Source: Dillenia suffruticosa
Taxonomy: Eukaryota > Streptophyta > Magnoliopsida > Dilleniales > Dilleniaceae
Reading direction: 5' to 3'
NCBI GenBank assembly: GCA_033439265.1
Contig: JAVTVX010000026.1
Coordinates: forward strand, 3,597,001-3,661,000
Length of the DNA: 64,000 nt
The position numbers and the translations under genes were made by a program. A model generated the notes under the pieces. The model had not been told where the DNA came from and did no database searches. It was given only the letters and a program-made list of their open reading frames with translations. This document shows, piece after piece, positions 22,535 to 33,480 of the stretch (position 1 is the stretch's first letter; the number at the start of each line of letters is the position of its first letter).

Positions 22535-25500
22535 TCAATGGCGGTTCCTATTCCGGTCCCGGTCCCGGTCCAGCCTGTAATCTCTGTCCCGATCATAATC
22601 ATAACCTCGATCTCTATCTCTTCTACTATCCCTCTCTCTGCTTCGACTGCGACGTCTTTCCCTTTCATCCCTATTCCTGCCACTATCCCTAGCATCCCTA
22701 TCCCGTCTGTCCCTGCTTCTCTCTCTGCCATTTCTCTCAGTCATACCTGCCACAACACCATTAGAGAAGCCATGAGTATCAAATCTGGCAAAATTTTCAA
22801 GAATAAAGTTAACCCAAGAAACATTTGTTCAACATTGACGGTCCTCACATTTTTTCATCCACATTTTTAGAACCAAAAAGTGGAGGACCTTTTCTACCAT
22901 CCATCAGAAACAATTCTAGAACGTGTAACCAAGGTAGCCTAAGGCCAAAACAGCATTATACACATTCAGTGACATAGAATGTTATTCCACTAAAACTAAT
23001 AATTATTGAATCGCAGGAGAATGCTCATATGTGGGCGCACAAAATGTTTGCATCTTTGGTAAAAACCCATTTTCTTGATGATTTCTTAGCTTCTCACTCC
23101 TGGACTTCCTTGCATTAAAAGGATTTTTAGCTGGTGAAATAAACTAAAGCATCAAACAATATAGCAAGAAATCAGTATTGCATAAAGGGCTCATCCGGTG
23201 CACAAAGTGCTCCCCGGCTTAGTGCGGGGGTAGGGGGGATGGACGTATATGTACGCATCCTTCCCCTTGCATTTTTGCAAAGAGCCTGTTTCCACGCCTC
23301 AAACCCGTGACCTCGAGGTCACCAAAGGAGCAACTCAACCATTGCGCCAAGGTTAGACCTCAAGAAATCAGTATTGCATAATAGAAACAAAAGAAGATAG
23401 ATGACTGACCATACTTGACACTTTAAGGTACATTAATATCCACAATAGAAGATTATGAATCATTGATGATTCAGTAGGTCGAAAGGATGAAAGGATGGCT
23501 CAAAAGGCTTAGAATACACAATTATTACAAAATAAAGGAACTTTAGCTGAGCTTAAACGGTCAAATTTTAAGGAACACAAAAATATTTTAGTTTCAACTC
23601 TGAAATAATTCAAGACACTTACTGATCATGCTGTCTCCACACATTTCTTTAATTTAGATGTTTCTTGATATCTGTTATTGCGCTTCCAGACTAATAAAAT
23701 CTCAAACTAACAAGCACAACATAGTTGGCTAAACACCTGGTGTGCGGACTCAAAAGAGTAAAACCACATCAATACAACCTCTCATGATCTTGCCAAAGTG
23801 AAACCAGCACTTGGTTTTGAAATTTTAATCATTTTTTTTGCTTTTGCCAATGTCAATCTTTTTTTTTTTTTTTTTGGAATGAAGAATGCAAAGAATAGAG
23901 GTCCGCACAAATCCACATTACAGAGACTCATAGAGCATCAAGATTTTCAACAAAACAATGAAAGCCTAGCAGTGCTTTCATCATGCAAAAAAAGGGGGAA
24001 GAGTGACTCCAATTAACCATCAGACGTGGAAGGGCCATTCAAACCAATCCACCCTAAGCTGCTACAGAAAGAGCTGCAGATCTCTAAAAGAAGAGTTAAA
24101 ATATATTGCTTTCTGGTTAAGGAGTAGACAAAATTTGCAATATTTTATAAATTAGTTATCCGGAAAACTGTGGAGGTTCAATGCATGCATGTTTCAAAAT
24201 AAATGTCGACTATGTTTGACAATGCTGGACACAACATTTGAGGGACATGTGCAGAATATGCCAAATGGTGTGCCCAATTTTCTCATTATTCCTTTAAACA
24301 CCAAGCACTTCTTGGTCACTCTTTAAACAATTTTAAACCACCTTTCCCTAACCAATTTCGAAGCACTTTTCAAACACTCTAGACTCACTTAACATATAAT
24401 TACAATGAATAAAACAAACATGTGTGCATTATTTAACATAGTAACAAGAGTGTCTCATTCAAGTAAACCGCAACGACCTCCATAGAACGTTTTTTTAATA
24501 AAAACAGATCAACTCATAGAAGCCAAAACGAGAGCAACAAGGAGGTGCTACTTTAAAAATGTACAAAGACAAGGAATCTACAAAATAATTACCTCAAGAA
24601 AAGATTCAAAAAAAAAAAAAAAGATTTAAATGACAGACCTAAAAATGCGAATGCATGAGAAAGTTGTCCACAAAACCCAACAGAGGTTTCTCCACCCCTT
24701 CAAAAACCCTCCTATTCCACTCACTCCAAACTAACCAAAACACAGCTAAGGGAACATCCTAAATACTCTCCCCACCATACAAACCTTCACACCACTCCAA
24801 GCCCACCGTTCATGAAGCTTGTAGCCACCCATCGCATTGCATGTGCAAAATCAAGGGGATCTACACCCACAAGGAACAGGACTAAATCAATGCCTTTTTT
24901 CTAAGGTTATTTTGGTTTAATATCCTTCTCCAAGTGGCCTCCCACAAAAAGATGGCGTCCAAGAGAATGAAAGACCTTCAAATGAACTTCCACATCTTTC
25001 ACTATTTTCAGATCTGAACCCATTGCAGTACTCCTTAAAAGTTTTGGATCAATGAACCCATACCAATATCCAACCACACCATCTCCAAAACTTCTAAGTT
25101 TAGAAAACTACCCAATCCCCAATCATATGCCTGTTTTGTACAGTTCACATTCCAGCGGAGGTGGTCCCCTTGCATGGAGACTAAGAAGCACACGGAAGAC
25201 TCTTTGTCCCTTGCAAACTCAAATAACTCCAGCAAACAATACCAAAATCACATTCATTATCATGCTAAAAGAAGATTATTGGCCAGTTCCACACTTGGTA
25301 ATTTACATTTCCCACAAAATCCGGCCACTCTCCCCCAATCTCCTTACAAGCACACACCCCACAAGGCCCAACAACCTCATTAGACATCCACCCATTTTAG
25401 GTTGTACCATACTTGGCTACCATCACCTCTTTCCCAAGCAAGTTCAATAGAAACCTCCACAACCACTTTCCCAAAAGCACCTCGTTAAATTCTATAATGG

Positions 25501-26943
25501 ATCTAATGTCAGCCCCTTGTTGCAAAGGACACCTTAACACTGTCCATTTAATCAAACTAAACTTCTCTGAACCCTTCTCATTAATTCCCCATAAAATCTT
25601 CTTTTTTTTATGAAAGTCCCCATAAAAATCTTAGTGATATTCTCAATTTCTTTGGCAACCAAAACAGATATAGGAAACAACAACATAAAGGATACCAGAA
25701 AACTTGAGGTGTACTTGCTGAGAGTGCCTCCCTCTTTTAGAAATGTAATTCTCTTCCAACAACCTCCATGTATGAAGTATATAAATCACTTATGTGTCAT
25801 AAAGAGGACCAATAACAAACAATTGGCTAACGGCGTAAGAAATATACAAATATTGGGTGTTTTGGCTAAAGGTGAGGGATGCAAATATGAGATTCTTTCA
25901 CAAAATGGCCAATTCGTATTCCAAGTTTATCTTTTTTCCAAGATCAAGATGGGAAAAAAAGGTCTTTGCTGAGGATAAAGGCATAGAAGCCAGTCAGTTC
26001 TAGGAGTTGTATAAGATGCTTGAAAGTCCTGGGTTGACAGGATGAATTTAGAGGCTTCTAGTGAGGAAAGAACTTGGTCCATGAAAAGGCCTTTCGCCAG
26101 TTTGATAGCACAGAAAGACTTGCTATTCTACCAAAAGCTAAGACACTTCAAAATACTAACCAGATAGAGAGAGAAGGGCATCACAAACCCTGCCACAATC
26201 CTTCTATTGTATTGCCTCCATTCCAACCCAAACACAAATAAATGGAGCATCCTTACTCTCTCTGCACTGTATATTTTTTAAGCCCACTCCACACTTACAA
26301 TTCCTTATGCTTCAAGCTTGTAATGACCCAACTGAAATGAAGAAAGTACCAAATTTTGGGCCACACCAACGTAATCCAGGAACAATGAAGCAGGTCAACC
26401 TGGAACAAGGCATGCCTATTTACAAGAACCACACCACTCCTTTGAAGGTTGTCCTGTGCCCAAATCCTATGTCAAGTTATCTCTCAAGTAAAGAATATAA
26501 CTCTTCAAGAGGCTGAACACCTCCAAACAGACTTCCAAGGAAAGGACCCTCTCCTCTCCACACATCTTGCTTCCCATAACACCTCAAAAAAACTGTTAAC
26601 ATCAAACGAACCACTGGAAGTACCCTTCAGCACCTTGGTATCCTCCCTACTGTGGTCAACTGAATCCTAGCTTCGCCTCTTCCATGAACCAAAATATATA
26701 TATGTGTGTGTATATATATAAATAAAGAAGCTCTCCAATTCCTCACAATTATCTGCCTTAATGAAGTTCGCCTACCATTGAAAGGCTGTCGTCCAAGAAG
26801 TATTAGCAACCTTGATAGTAATAAAACACCTGATCCAAACCCATTCACCGTGACTTGTGGAAAGTTCAAGTAGTACCCGATCCAAACCCATTCACTGTGA
26901 CTTTATTTGACAAAAATTAGGAGGTAGTAAAAAGGGAGGTTGT

Positions 26944-26980
<37 letters not shown>

Positions 26981-27084
26981 GAAGATCTTTAGGCTGCTCA
27001 AGAATTTGCGGAAAGTTCAAGTAAACCCGTTCACTGTGACTTTATTTGACAAAAATTAGGAGATAGTAAAGAGGGAGGTTGCGG

Positions 27085-27153
<69 letters not shown>

Positions 27154-30100
27154 GTGATGGAAAACTACATGCACACTCCTGTGGCATCTGTTTGGGTATT
27201 GAGGTGGTATTAGAATTGAGGTGAATTAATCTAATGCAAGTTTATCCTTGTGGATGCTCGCTCAAGCACCGGTCCATCCACCTCCATCCATAGGTGCAAC
27301 ATGCGGAGCCTTTGTTTGCTTGGGCTTCCACTTAGAGAAAAGAACACTTTTCAACCTCACAATAGGCATTTCATATTCCAATTTTTTAGGCCAAAAGAAT
27401 TGAGAGAATTCAAAGAACATTTCTTCAAGGAAGTAAGAAGGATGCAGTAAAAAGTTCAAGTCTGGTTAAATGGCAGGTTGGGCATAAGATGATGGTGGCT
27501 TTCAACAAAACCTTGCTTATGAAATGGCTGTGGAGATTTATAACCAAAACTAACAAGCTATGGAGAGCATTATTCAGTTCGACATGTCACACGTTTGTTG
27601 GACGAGTTGGATGATTGATAAGGTGATTGAGCCTCTTGAGGTAGCAATTTCAAAAGAAAATAAACAAGGTTGGAAGTGTTTTCGGTTGCTGTAGGCTTTT
27701 AAGCAGAAAATAGGCTTTTTTTTTTTTTTGACTTGATAAATAGTGAGATTCTATTCTTTTAAAGCATTAATTCTTCAACTTGTCGAGTTGGTTGTGGACA
27801 AAGACGTGGTAAATGATTTGACCTCCATGTGGAGGTCACTGTCTTTGGAATGTGAATTTCATTTCACAAGCTAATGTTTAGGAACTTGATAGCTTTTATA
27901 ATTTCATTGAATTTCTAGAGGGAGTGCAGCTTGAGCCAAATGAGGATGCCCTAGTGGTTTGAGAGGATTAAGGATTCTTCATGAGAACCCTCTGAGGTTA
28001 GGGGTGTGTTTGCAGAGGCCACTAGGGCATTGGAATTAAGTCTCTTTCTTTTTTGGAAGTTCATCCCATAAATTCTCCATTTATTCAAGAGTCACTTTCT
28101 TTACTGGGAAAGTTGCTTGGGAAGATTTTGATTCAAGCAAATTGCAGAAGGACCGGGTATTGCCATAGGTGTGTTATATGCAAAAAAGAGCTTCAATCTT
28201 GGCAAGTGAGACTCAATTTCTGTTGGAGGGGGTCTTGTCTTTTTTGAGGATTCAATAGGAGATTTCGAGCAGTGTACACAAGTGAATTACAGGGCTCAGA
28301 CTCAATTGAGAATTTTATTCAGGGAGGAGAGGCAGTTTCAAGATGCTCCCACTAACCTTAATTTAGTTGGTAAAGGACCATAGTGAAAAACTTTTTAGGG
28401 AACAGATCTACAGTATTAAAGAAAAACAAAAGAAGACTCGATGAGCTTTTAAGTTACTTGGAAGTGTTTGATTTTTATTAGCTCTGTCTATTATCAGTTG
28501 TCTCTTTTTGCGGAGTTCATTCATTTTGTGGATTCCTTCTCGGAGTAACTTCTTGGGAAAGCACTCTTGTGATGCTCTTCACCCTTCCTTGTCTTGTTAT
28601 TAAAGCTTGCTTATAATAAAAATAAATAAATAAACGAAATTCTGTGTTAATTTGGGAACAGTGACTGAAAAAACTGATTATCAGAACACATTATATAGTA
28701 AAATGAAAAATGCATTTCAAAACTGTTTTTCGAAAACTTCATTTTTGGAGAAGATATCAAATAATTGAAAAAAGGTATTATGTTTAAATCCTATCAACAT
28801 TCAAAAATAACATAATATTTGGCAGAACAATATTGGATCATAAGAATCTTACAGATTTGGCTAAATAAAAGACCAAAAGTCATTTATGAGTGAATGTAAA
28901 ATTATACACCCATACAACATAAAAGAATAACATTATTTTTTATATCATGTGCCACTTGCTCTTATACCCAATATTTCGGACTTTTTGGAGCATCGTGTTG
29001 CGTGTCATGCTAAGTACCTGCCTTGCTTATCTAATTGGATATCCACACTCTTTCTACTTGTTACAAATCCAAATAAGCTCTAATTATCATAACACTTATT
29101 TTATCATTTTTTCCTCTGACACCAGCATAACAGTTGCCAACATTATTATTGATTGTGAAGGCATATACACAGCTAGCCACCTAACAGGTAACATTATGAT
29201 ACCAAATGCCCAAAAAGAGGAACGTATACCAGAAGTCTAGAATAAATGTTTAGACAACATCTTAATAATAAGCTAGCCACAAACAATTGAGCATTAAAAA
29301 GAAAAACAGCAAAAGCATGTTTCATCTATTCCTCAGAAAATCATCTTATGGATAACCATAATACCCCTCAAAGTGATTGTGCAATGTCAGATTTGGTTGC
29401 AGAAGTGTTATTAACTACGTTAAAAAAAGCCCCATAACTTATTCAACCCCATTCCTTCAAACATCCATTGACAGTATATAAGAAAGCCCTAACAGAATGG
29501 GCTAACGCCTCAAGGAGAGAGCAGTTGCCCAGTAAACTATCGTATTGTTCTTGTCGCACTCCTGAGAATTTCTTATCTTTTGGCACTTTGTACATTCTTT
29601 CATACATCTAATATAATTTTCCTTTTAATCGGAAAAGAAAAGAACTATGAAAGCACTAATAGAACTAAACATTAAATTTACAATGCGGGACATGCCAAAC
29701 AATGTTAGCAAACTTTAATGTAAACAATTACATCACTTGAGAGTAAACAACGGGGAGTAACCATATGAATGTGTAAAAGTCAACCAATTTCAGCTGCTAA
29801 TAAGATTTTCAGCATGAGCCATAATATACAAAGGTTACAACAAACATATCTGCAACTCAAAAGTTATTGAAATGAAAACCATCTAAACTATGTCTTCAAA
29901 TCAAGTAATGAAGCGGAGAACAAACCTAAGTCCTCAACCTCCCATCCAGCACGCCCAGCACCAGGAGGCACTTGTCCTGATTCAGCTTGCTGTGTTTTGG
30001 CACGAAATTTCTTTTTGAGGTTGCCAAACTCATCATACATCTCACCATCATCCTGAAGTTGAAAAGAAAAATTTTGAGAAACAAGAGAAGCTAGGCAACT

Positions 30101-33040
30101 TGACATGACAAATCAAAGAACTTGTCTTACTTCTTCCGCCTCCTTTCGACGCCGTTTGGTTTCCTCTAATTCTTCCTCATCGAGCTCCTTGTAACCACCA
30201 CCACGACCTCCTCTGAAGATTAAAAATTATAGGGCTAAGAAATCATATACCTATTAATCATATTTTAAAATGACTGAAATAAATTATTTCCCAACTTCAT
30301 TCATCTGATCAACAGAAAGAGCAAAAGGTTATTGAGTTCAACTTAAGTTCAATGCAACATGAAATTGAACTGATGAATGAGATGGCACTGAACAGTAAAA
30401 TTATCTAATCATTTTGCATTTGCTCAAACCACTATGGTTTACGCTAGACCAAGCAACAGAATTGTGCATTTCCCCAACTCATAAAAGAACAAATTTCCAT
30501 GATAAATGACCTTTTAATGAAAGTTGCTGTAAGAAAACCATGAACCAAGCCTTCAAACAACAATTACTTTTAGACAGTTAAAGAACAAACTGCACCATAC
30601 AAACAAAATTAAAGTGGTCATTTTGAGGCATTGAAGAGGTACAAGCATTTCTAAAGAAGAGAAACAAAATAACAACTTTGATAGTTCACATGCTGAGCAC
30701 ATAAGTCACAACAGATTTTGAATCAGTGTGTCATGACTTACTCACTCTCCACAAGCTTAACATAAATAGCCGTTAGAAGCTTCACCAGTTGACAACTTTT
30801 TAATAATAAAATAGTTTTAAGAATATATTAATTGTGATTTAATCATTAATTTCACTCGTGTCATATAAAATTTTAATTTTTAAAGATTTTGTGATAAAAA
30901 TAGGTCAACACTTGATATTTTTTCTATAACATTTGCATTTTATCATTTATACAGGTAAAATTGTCAAAATTAATTTTGATTTGAATCTAATGAAAATTAC
31001 TTGATGACATTATTTTAACAATTGCATCCATGCAATTACTTACTTATATAGATAAGGTTGACAGAATTACTTTTGATATGAATCAAATGAAAATGGCTTG
31101 ATGGCACGATTTTAACAACTTCATCTATGCAATTTAATAAAATAAAAATAGAGATGTCCTAAATAAACAGAAAGTAGTTGACCATGTCACACTTTTTTGG
31201 CATAAATTTCAAGTATTGTTTATATTAGCTTCTAAATTCTCACTTCATTATCACTAAGTTTATCGGTGTGATCGAAAATTGAGTAGGTATACAAGAGCTA
31301 AACAACAGTAGTTAGTGTAGCATGCTTTGGTGGACTAAAAGTAAATGGCAAGAGGACCAATCATGCAGAAGGAAGCAAAAGGACATGTGTATAATTGAGG
31401 ACTTAGCTGGTATATTAATAGGGAATAAACAAAGTAAAACAATTGGTATGAACTCCCTTAGATATAAAATAATCAATAATGCATTATGGGAATACTACAA
31501 GCTAAAATAATTGGTGTGTTGTGAGCTCCAACTTTTATATTTGCTATTACAAAAATTATGTAGACATAGATGTATTTATACATAGTTTAATAACCATATC
31601 CATGCAATGTTGTGCCTTATGACTGTGTTTGTAACCATGCCACAGATTATTATAAATGTTTTAAAGTGCAAGATCATGCAAGAGCACATTGTCACTATGG
31701 CAGTATAGCACTAGCACTGACTAGAATATCTTTAGCCTTCTTTAGCATCAAAATAGGACAACCAAAGTTACAGCAACAGTTAGCACTGATGATTGATTTT
31801 CTACCATATCATTCAATATAAGCACAGCACTTGAAGCCCTTGGGAAATTGAAATATGAGAGAAATGAAAACCAGAAAGCTTAATAAGCCAAAGAAAAGAA
31901 GGATGCTTTAGGAAAAATTACACAAGACAGCAATAAAAAGCAAGTTCAAATACCCATGAGAGTACCTTACTCCACCCACACTAAGGCCAGGTTTATTGGT
32001 ATTGCAGATGTTGCATTTTGTGCGCTTTGCCCAATTGATGTTGCCACACCTGAGAAAATAGACCACCATAAGGAGATATGATCGGGGCGTAGGGAAAATT
32101 AAAGAGATGCACTAAACCATTTCTCAAAATGTAAAAAAGAAGCAAGGAAGAAAGACTTACATGGGACAAGGCCAATCATTTGGACCAAAAAGGCCATTTG
32201 GACCTCCAACTCCACGGGTTTGGCCCCCAGAATCATGGGTACCACGGCCCCTTCCTCGACCAGCACCACCACCACCAGAGGCACCAGCAGGTCGGGCACT
32301 TCCACAACGGTTGCATACACCACGAAAAGCAAAGTTGACATTGGAACAACTGTTACAAAATGGAACAGTAAGGAAACCACAAAAGCAGAATCATGGTAGT
32401 CACCATCATCATCACACAAATACAAATAGAAAACTACAAGACAGACAGAGGAAAAGAAAGAGCTGCTCACCAATGTCACATCACAGACCTTGTATTCGGA
32501 CATAACCAGTCTCCATCTTGTTGCCATCCTTTGGTCAGTGCATCACCGCGACCTCTACCTCTTCCACCACCATTAATATCCCTGCTGGAATTATCTTCCA
32601 GAGCACCAAAATCAGCAGCTGCAGTTGGATCCCCAAGTGGTTCCTTAGTCTTAGGCTCGGCTATGAAAACCCCAATAGTTTGTCCGTGGAAATCCTTATT
32701 GTGAAACCATTCAACAGCAGCAACGGCGGCATGAGGATCCTCATAAGTGACGGTAGCATCACCCTTGGGCTCATCGGTTACTTTGTCTCTGTATAACCAG
32801 ACTTTGGGTCTCCCACTCCTTTTGTCTTTCTATTAATTTATCAAAAATTCAAGAATTCATGAGATGAGCATCCATTAAGAAAGAAAAGTCCCCATGATTG
32901 TTAACTTAAAGATGTTAATAACAAAGAATTGATACCTTCAACAAACCAATGGTGCCAAAATATTCAGCTAACATGGTGTCATCAGTTCCCAGTGGCAAAT
33001 TACAAACATAAACAGATCCATTTCCCAAATGACTTGCCAT
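22535..33040 (-). CDS. TAF15: TAF15/FUS-like RNA-binding protein (TFIID subunit 15 type), 7 coding exons
   Basis: Exons on the minus strand: 33040-32936, 32829-32489, 32349-32161, 32049-31966, 30212-30131, 30052-29926, 22746-22535. All introns are GT-AG, the phases agree, and the product is 379 residues. It has an RRM at about residues 9-93 (RNP2 VYVCNL; RNP1-like KGDATVTY), an RGG-type linker (123-131), a first RanBP2 zinc finger (Cys 145, 150, 161, 164), an RG-rich linker (179-198), a second finger (Cys 210, 213, 224, 227), an acidic/basic helix (247-267), a WEVEDLG motif (304-310) and an Arg/Asp/Ser-rich tail to 379. This order and length match plant TAF15 (Arabidopsis At1g50300 type). From the family, it is a nuclear protein that binds RNA or single-stranded DNA and associates with TFIID. 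The ATG at 33038-33040 is chosen because the RRM starts eight residues later. The last intron is 7.2 kb and full of repeats. Confidence 0.93.
23165..23381 (-). mobile_element. Au-type SINE in the last TAF15 intron, with 21-bp target duplications
   Basis: Body 23186-23360, read on the minus strand. It has a tRNA-like head with box A region TTGGCGCAATGGTTGAGTTG and box B GGTCACGGGTTTGAG, then GTGGAAACAGGCTCTTTGC and a GC-rich tail region ending GTGCACCGGATGAGCCC. Word for word this matches the Au SINE family of angiosperms. A perfect 21-bp direct repeat beginning CAAGAAATCAG flanks it (23165-23185 and 23361-23381), the target duplication of L1-style retroposition. It shares the transcription direction of TAF15. 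Confidence 0.9.
24600..26000 (-). mobile_element. Minus-strand LINE fragment (RT C-terminal part), in the TAF15 intron
   Basis: Reading the minus strand from about 25990 down: VAKEIENITKIF, then FNEVLLGKWLWRFL (near 25470), GDHLRWNVNC and YDWGLGSF (near 25150), and WNRRVFEGVEKPL (near 24700). This is the order of blocks after the polymerase domain in plant L1-type LINEs. Several stops and frameshifts. The T-run at 23859-23875 could be the reversed poly(A) tail, which would extend the element, but this is uncertain. Same orientation as TAF15. Confidence 0.7.
26815..27090. repeat. Tandem duplication flanking CT microsatellites
   Basis: A segment with CCCATTCACTGTGACTTTAT, AAAATTAGGAGG and GGGAGGTTG followed by a CT run is present at about 26879-26974 and again at about 27028-27151, a period near 150 bp. 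A third partial copy (CCATTCACCGTGACTTGTGG) lies near 26843. Confidence 0.75.
26945..26974. repeat. (CT)15 microsatellite
   Basis: Uninterrupted CT dinucleotides ending the first copy of the tandem duplication. Confidence 0.95.
27086..27151. repeat. (CT)33 microsatellite
   Basis: Uninterrupted CT dinucleotides, 66 bp, ending the second copy of the duplication. Likely length-polymorphic. Confidence 0.95.
27460..28636 (+). mobile_element. Plus-strand LINE fragment in the TAF15 intron
   Basis: FNKTLLMKWLWRF (near 27510) and CRRTGYCHRCVICKKELQS (near 28145-28200) match the LINE blocks with the ALLGKWLWRF and zinc-binding RRG...NRCxLC signatures. A matching degenerate linker lies between them. 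An A-rich tail AATAAAAATAAATAAATAAA at 28614-28634 is in the right place for the 3' end. It points away from the minus-strand LINE fragment and opposes TAF15. Confidence 0.7.
28637..29925. other. Remaining last-intron sequence, no feature
   Basis: AT-rich intron sequence next to TAF15 exon 6. No domain, tRNA-like sequence or repeat recognised. Confidence 0.5.
30213..31965. other. TAF15 intron 4, no feature
   Basis: A 1753-bp intron with GT-AG ends. It holds a self-similar pair near 30930-31010 and 31060-31140 (GAATxxAATGAAAATxxCTTGATG and AACAAxTxCATCxATGCAATT words, about 110 bp apart) but nothing coding. Confidence 0.5.
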
Positions 33041-33310
33041 TGTTGTACTTCCTTATATCTCAACAAACATGCCCTCCAAAACTGAAACAATCCAATCGCC
33101 CATCATTTTCATCAACTAGGTCAGTAAACGTACGCAAAACCATAACTCTATACAACCAGTTTCATTCAAACTTATACTTACGCCGGGATACAGATTCCGC
33201 CGCAGAAGAAGAAGAAGCAGAAGCGGAAGAAGAAGAAGAAGAAGAACAAGAACAAGAACAGAACAAGAGCAAAAAGAAGACGAAGGATAACCTAAGATCA
33301 TAAAATGATT
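33041..33310 (-). other. TAF15 5' UTR with a probable 100-bp intron
   Basis: On the minus strand a strong donor (C|GTAAGTATAAG, intron from 33181) and acceptor (TTGTTTCAG|T, exon resumes at 33081) bracket a 100-bp intron upstream of the ATG. Upstream of the donor is a GAA/CTT-type microsatellite (about 33206-33270, read as TTC/CTT repeats in the transcript). The transcription start is not determined. Confidence 0.6.
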
Positions 33311-33360
33311 TTTGGCTTGCTTTTAAAAGCAAATTGTTATTATTACTAATAAATTTAAAA

Positions 33361-33480
33361 AAAAAAATAGACGAAAGGGAAAGGTTGGATCGTAACGGTT
33401 CGATCGATCGAGAAATGGCACGATCGGACGGTTGGGCTTTATTTTGTTGGATTTGGGCTAAACCTGAGGGGTCATTGGTC
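33361..33480 (-). promoter_or_regulatory. TAF15 promoter region with two site-II-like elements
   Basis: TGGGCT occurs twice (33433-33438 and 33454-33459; AGCCCA on the gene's strand), the site II core bound by TCP factors and common in promoters of plant housekeeping genes. A CGATCGATCG palindrome lies at 33401-33410. Positions 50-180 bp upstream of the likely 5' UTR fit a core promoter. Confidence 0.45.

Noticed and set aside
22364-22870. Plus-strand frame rich in Pro/Ser/Ile
   Set aside because: Antisense of the Arg/Asp-rich last exon of TAF15.
24600-24625. A-run as the poly(A) tail of the minus-strand LINE
   Set aside because: A minus-strand element would show a T-run here; the T-run at 23859-23875 is the better candidate.
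32099-32704. Several frames on both strands around 32.1-32.7 kb
   Set aside because: Shadows or intron read-through of the TAF15 RGG and zinc-finger exons.
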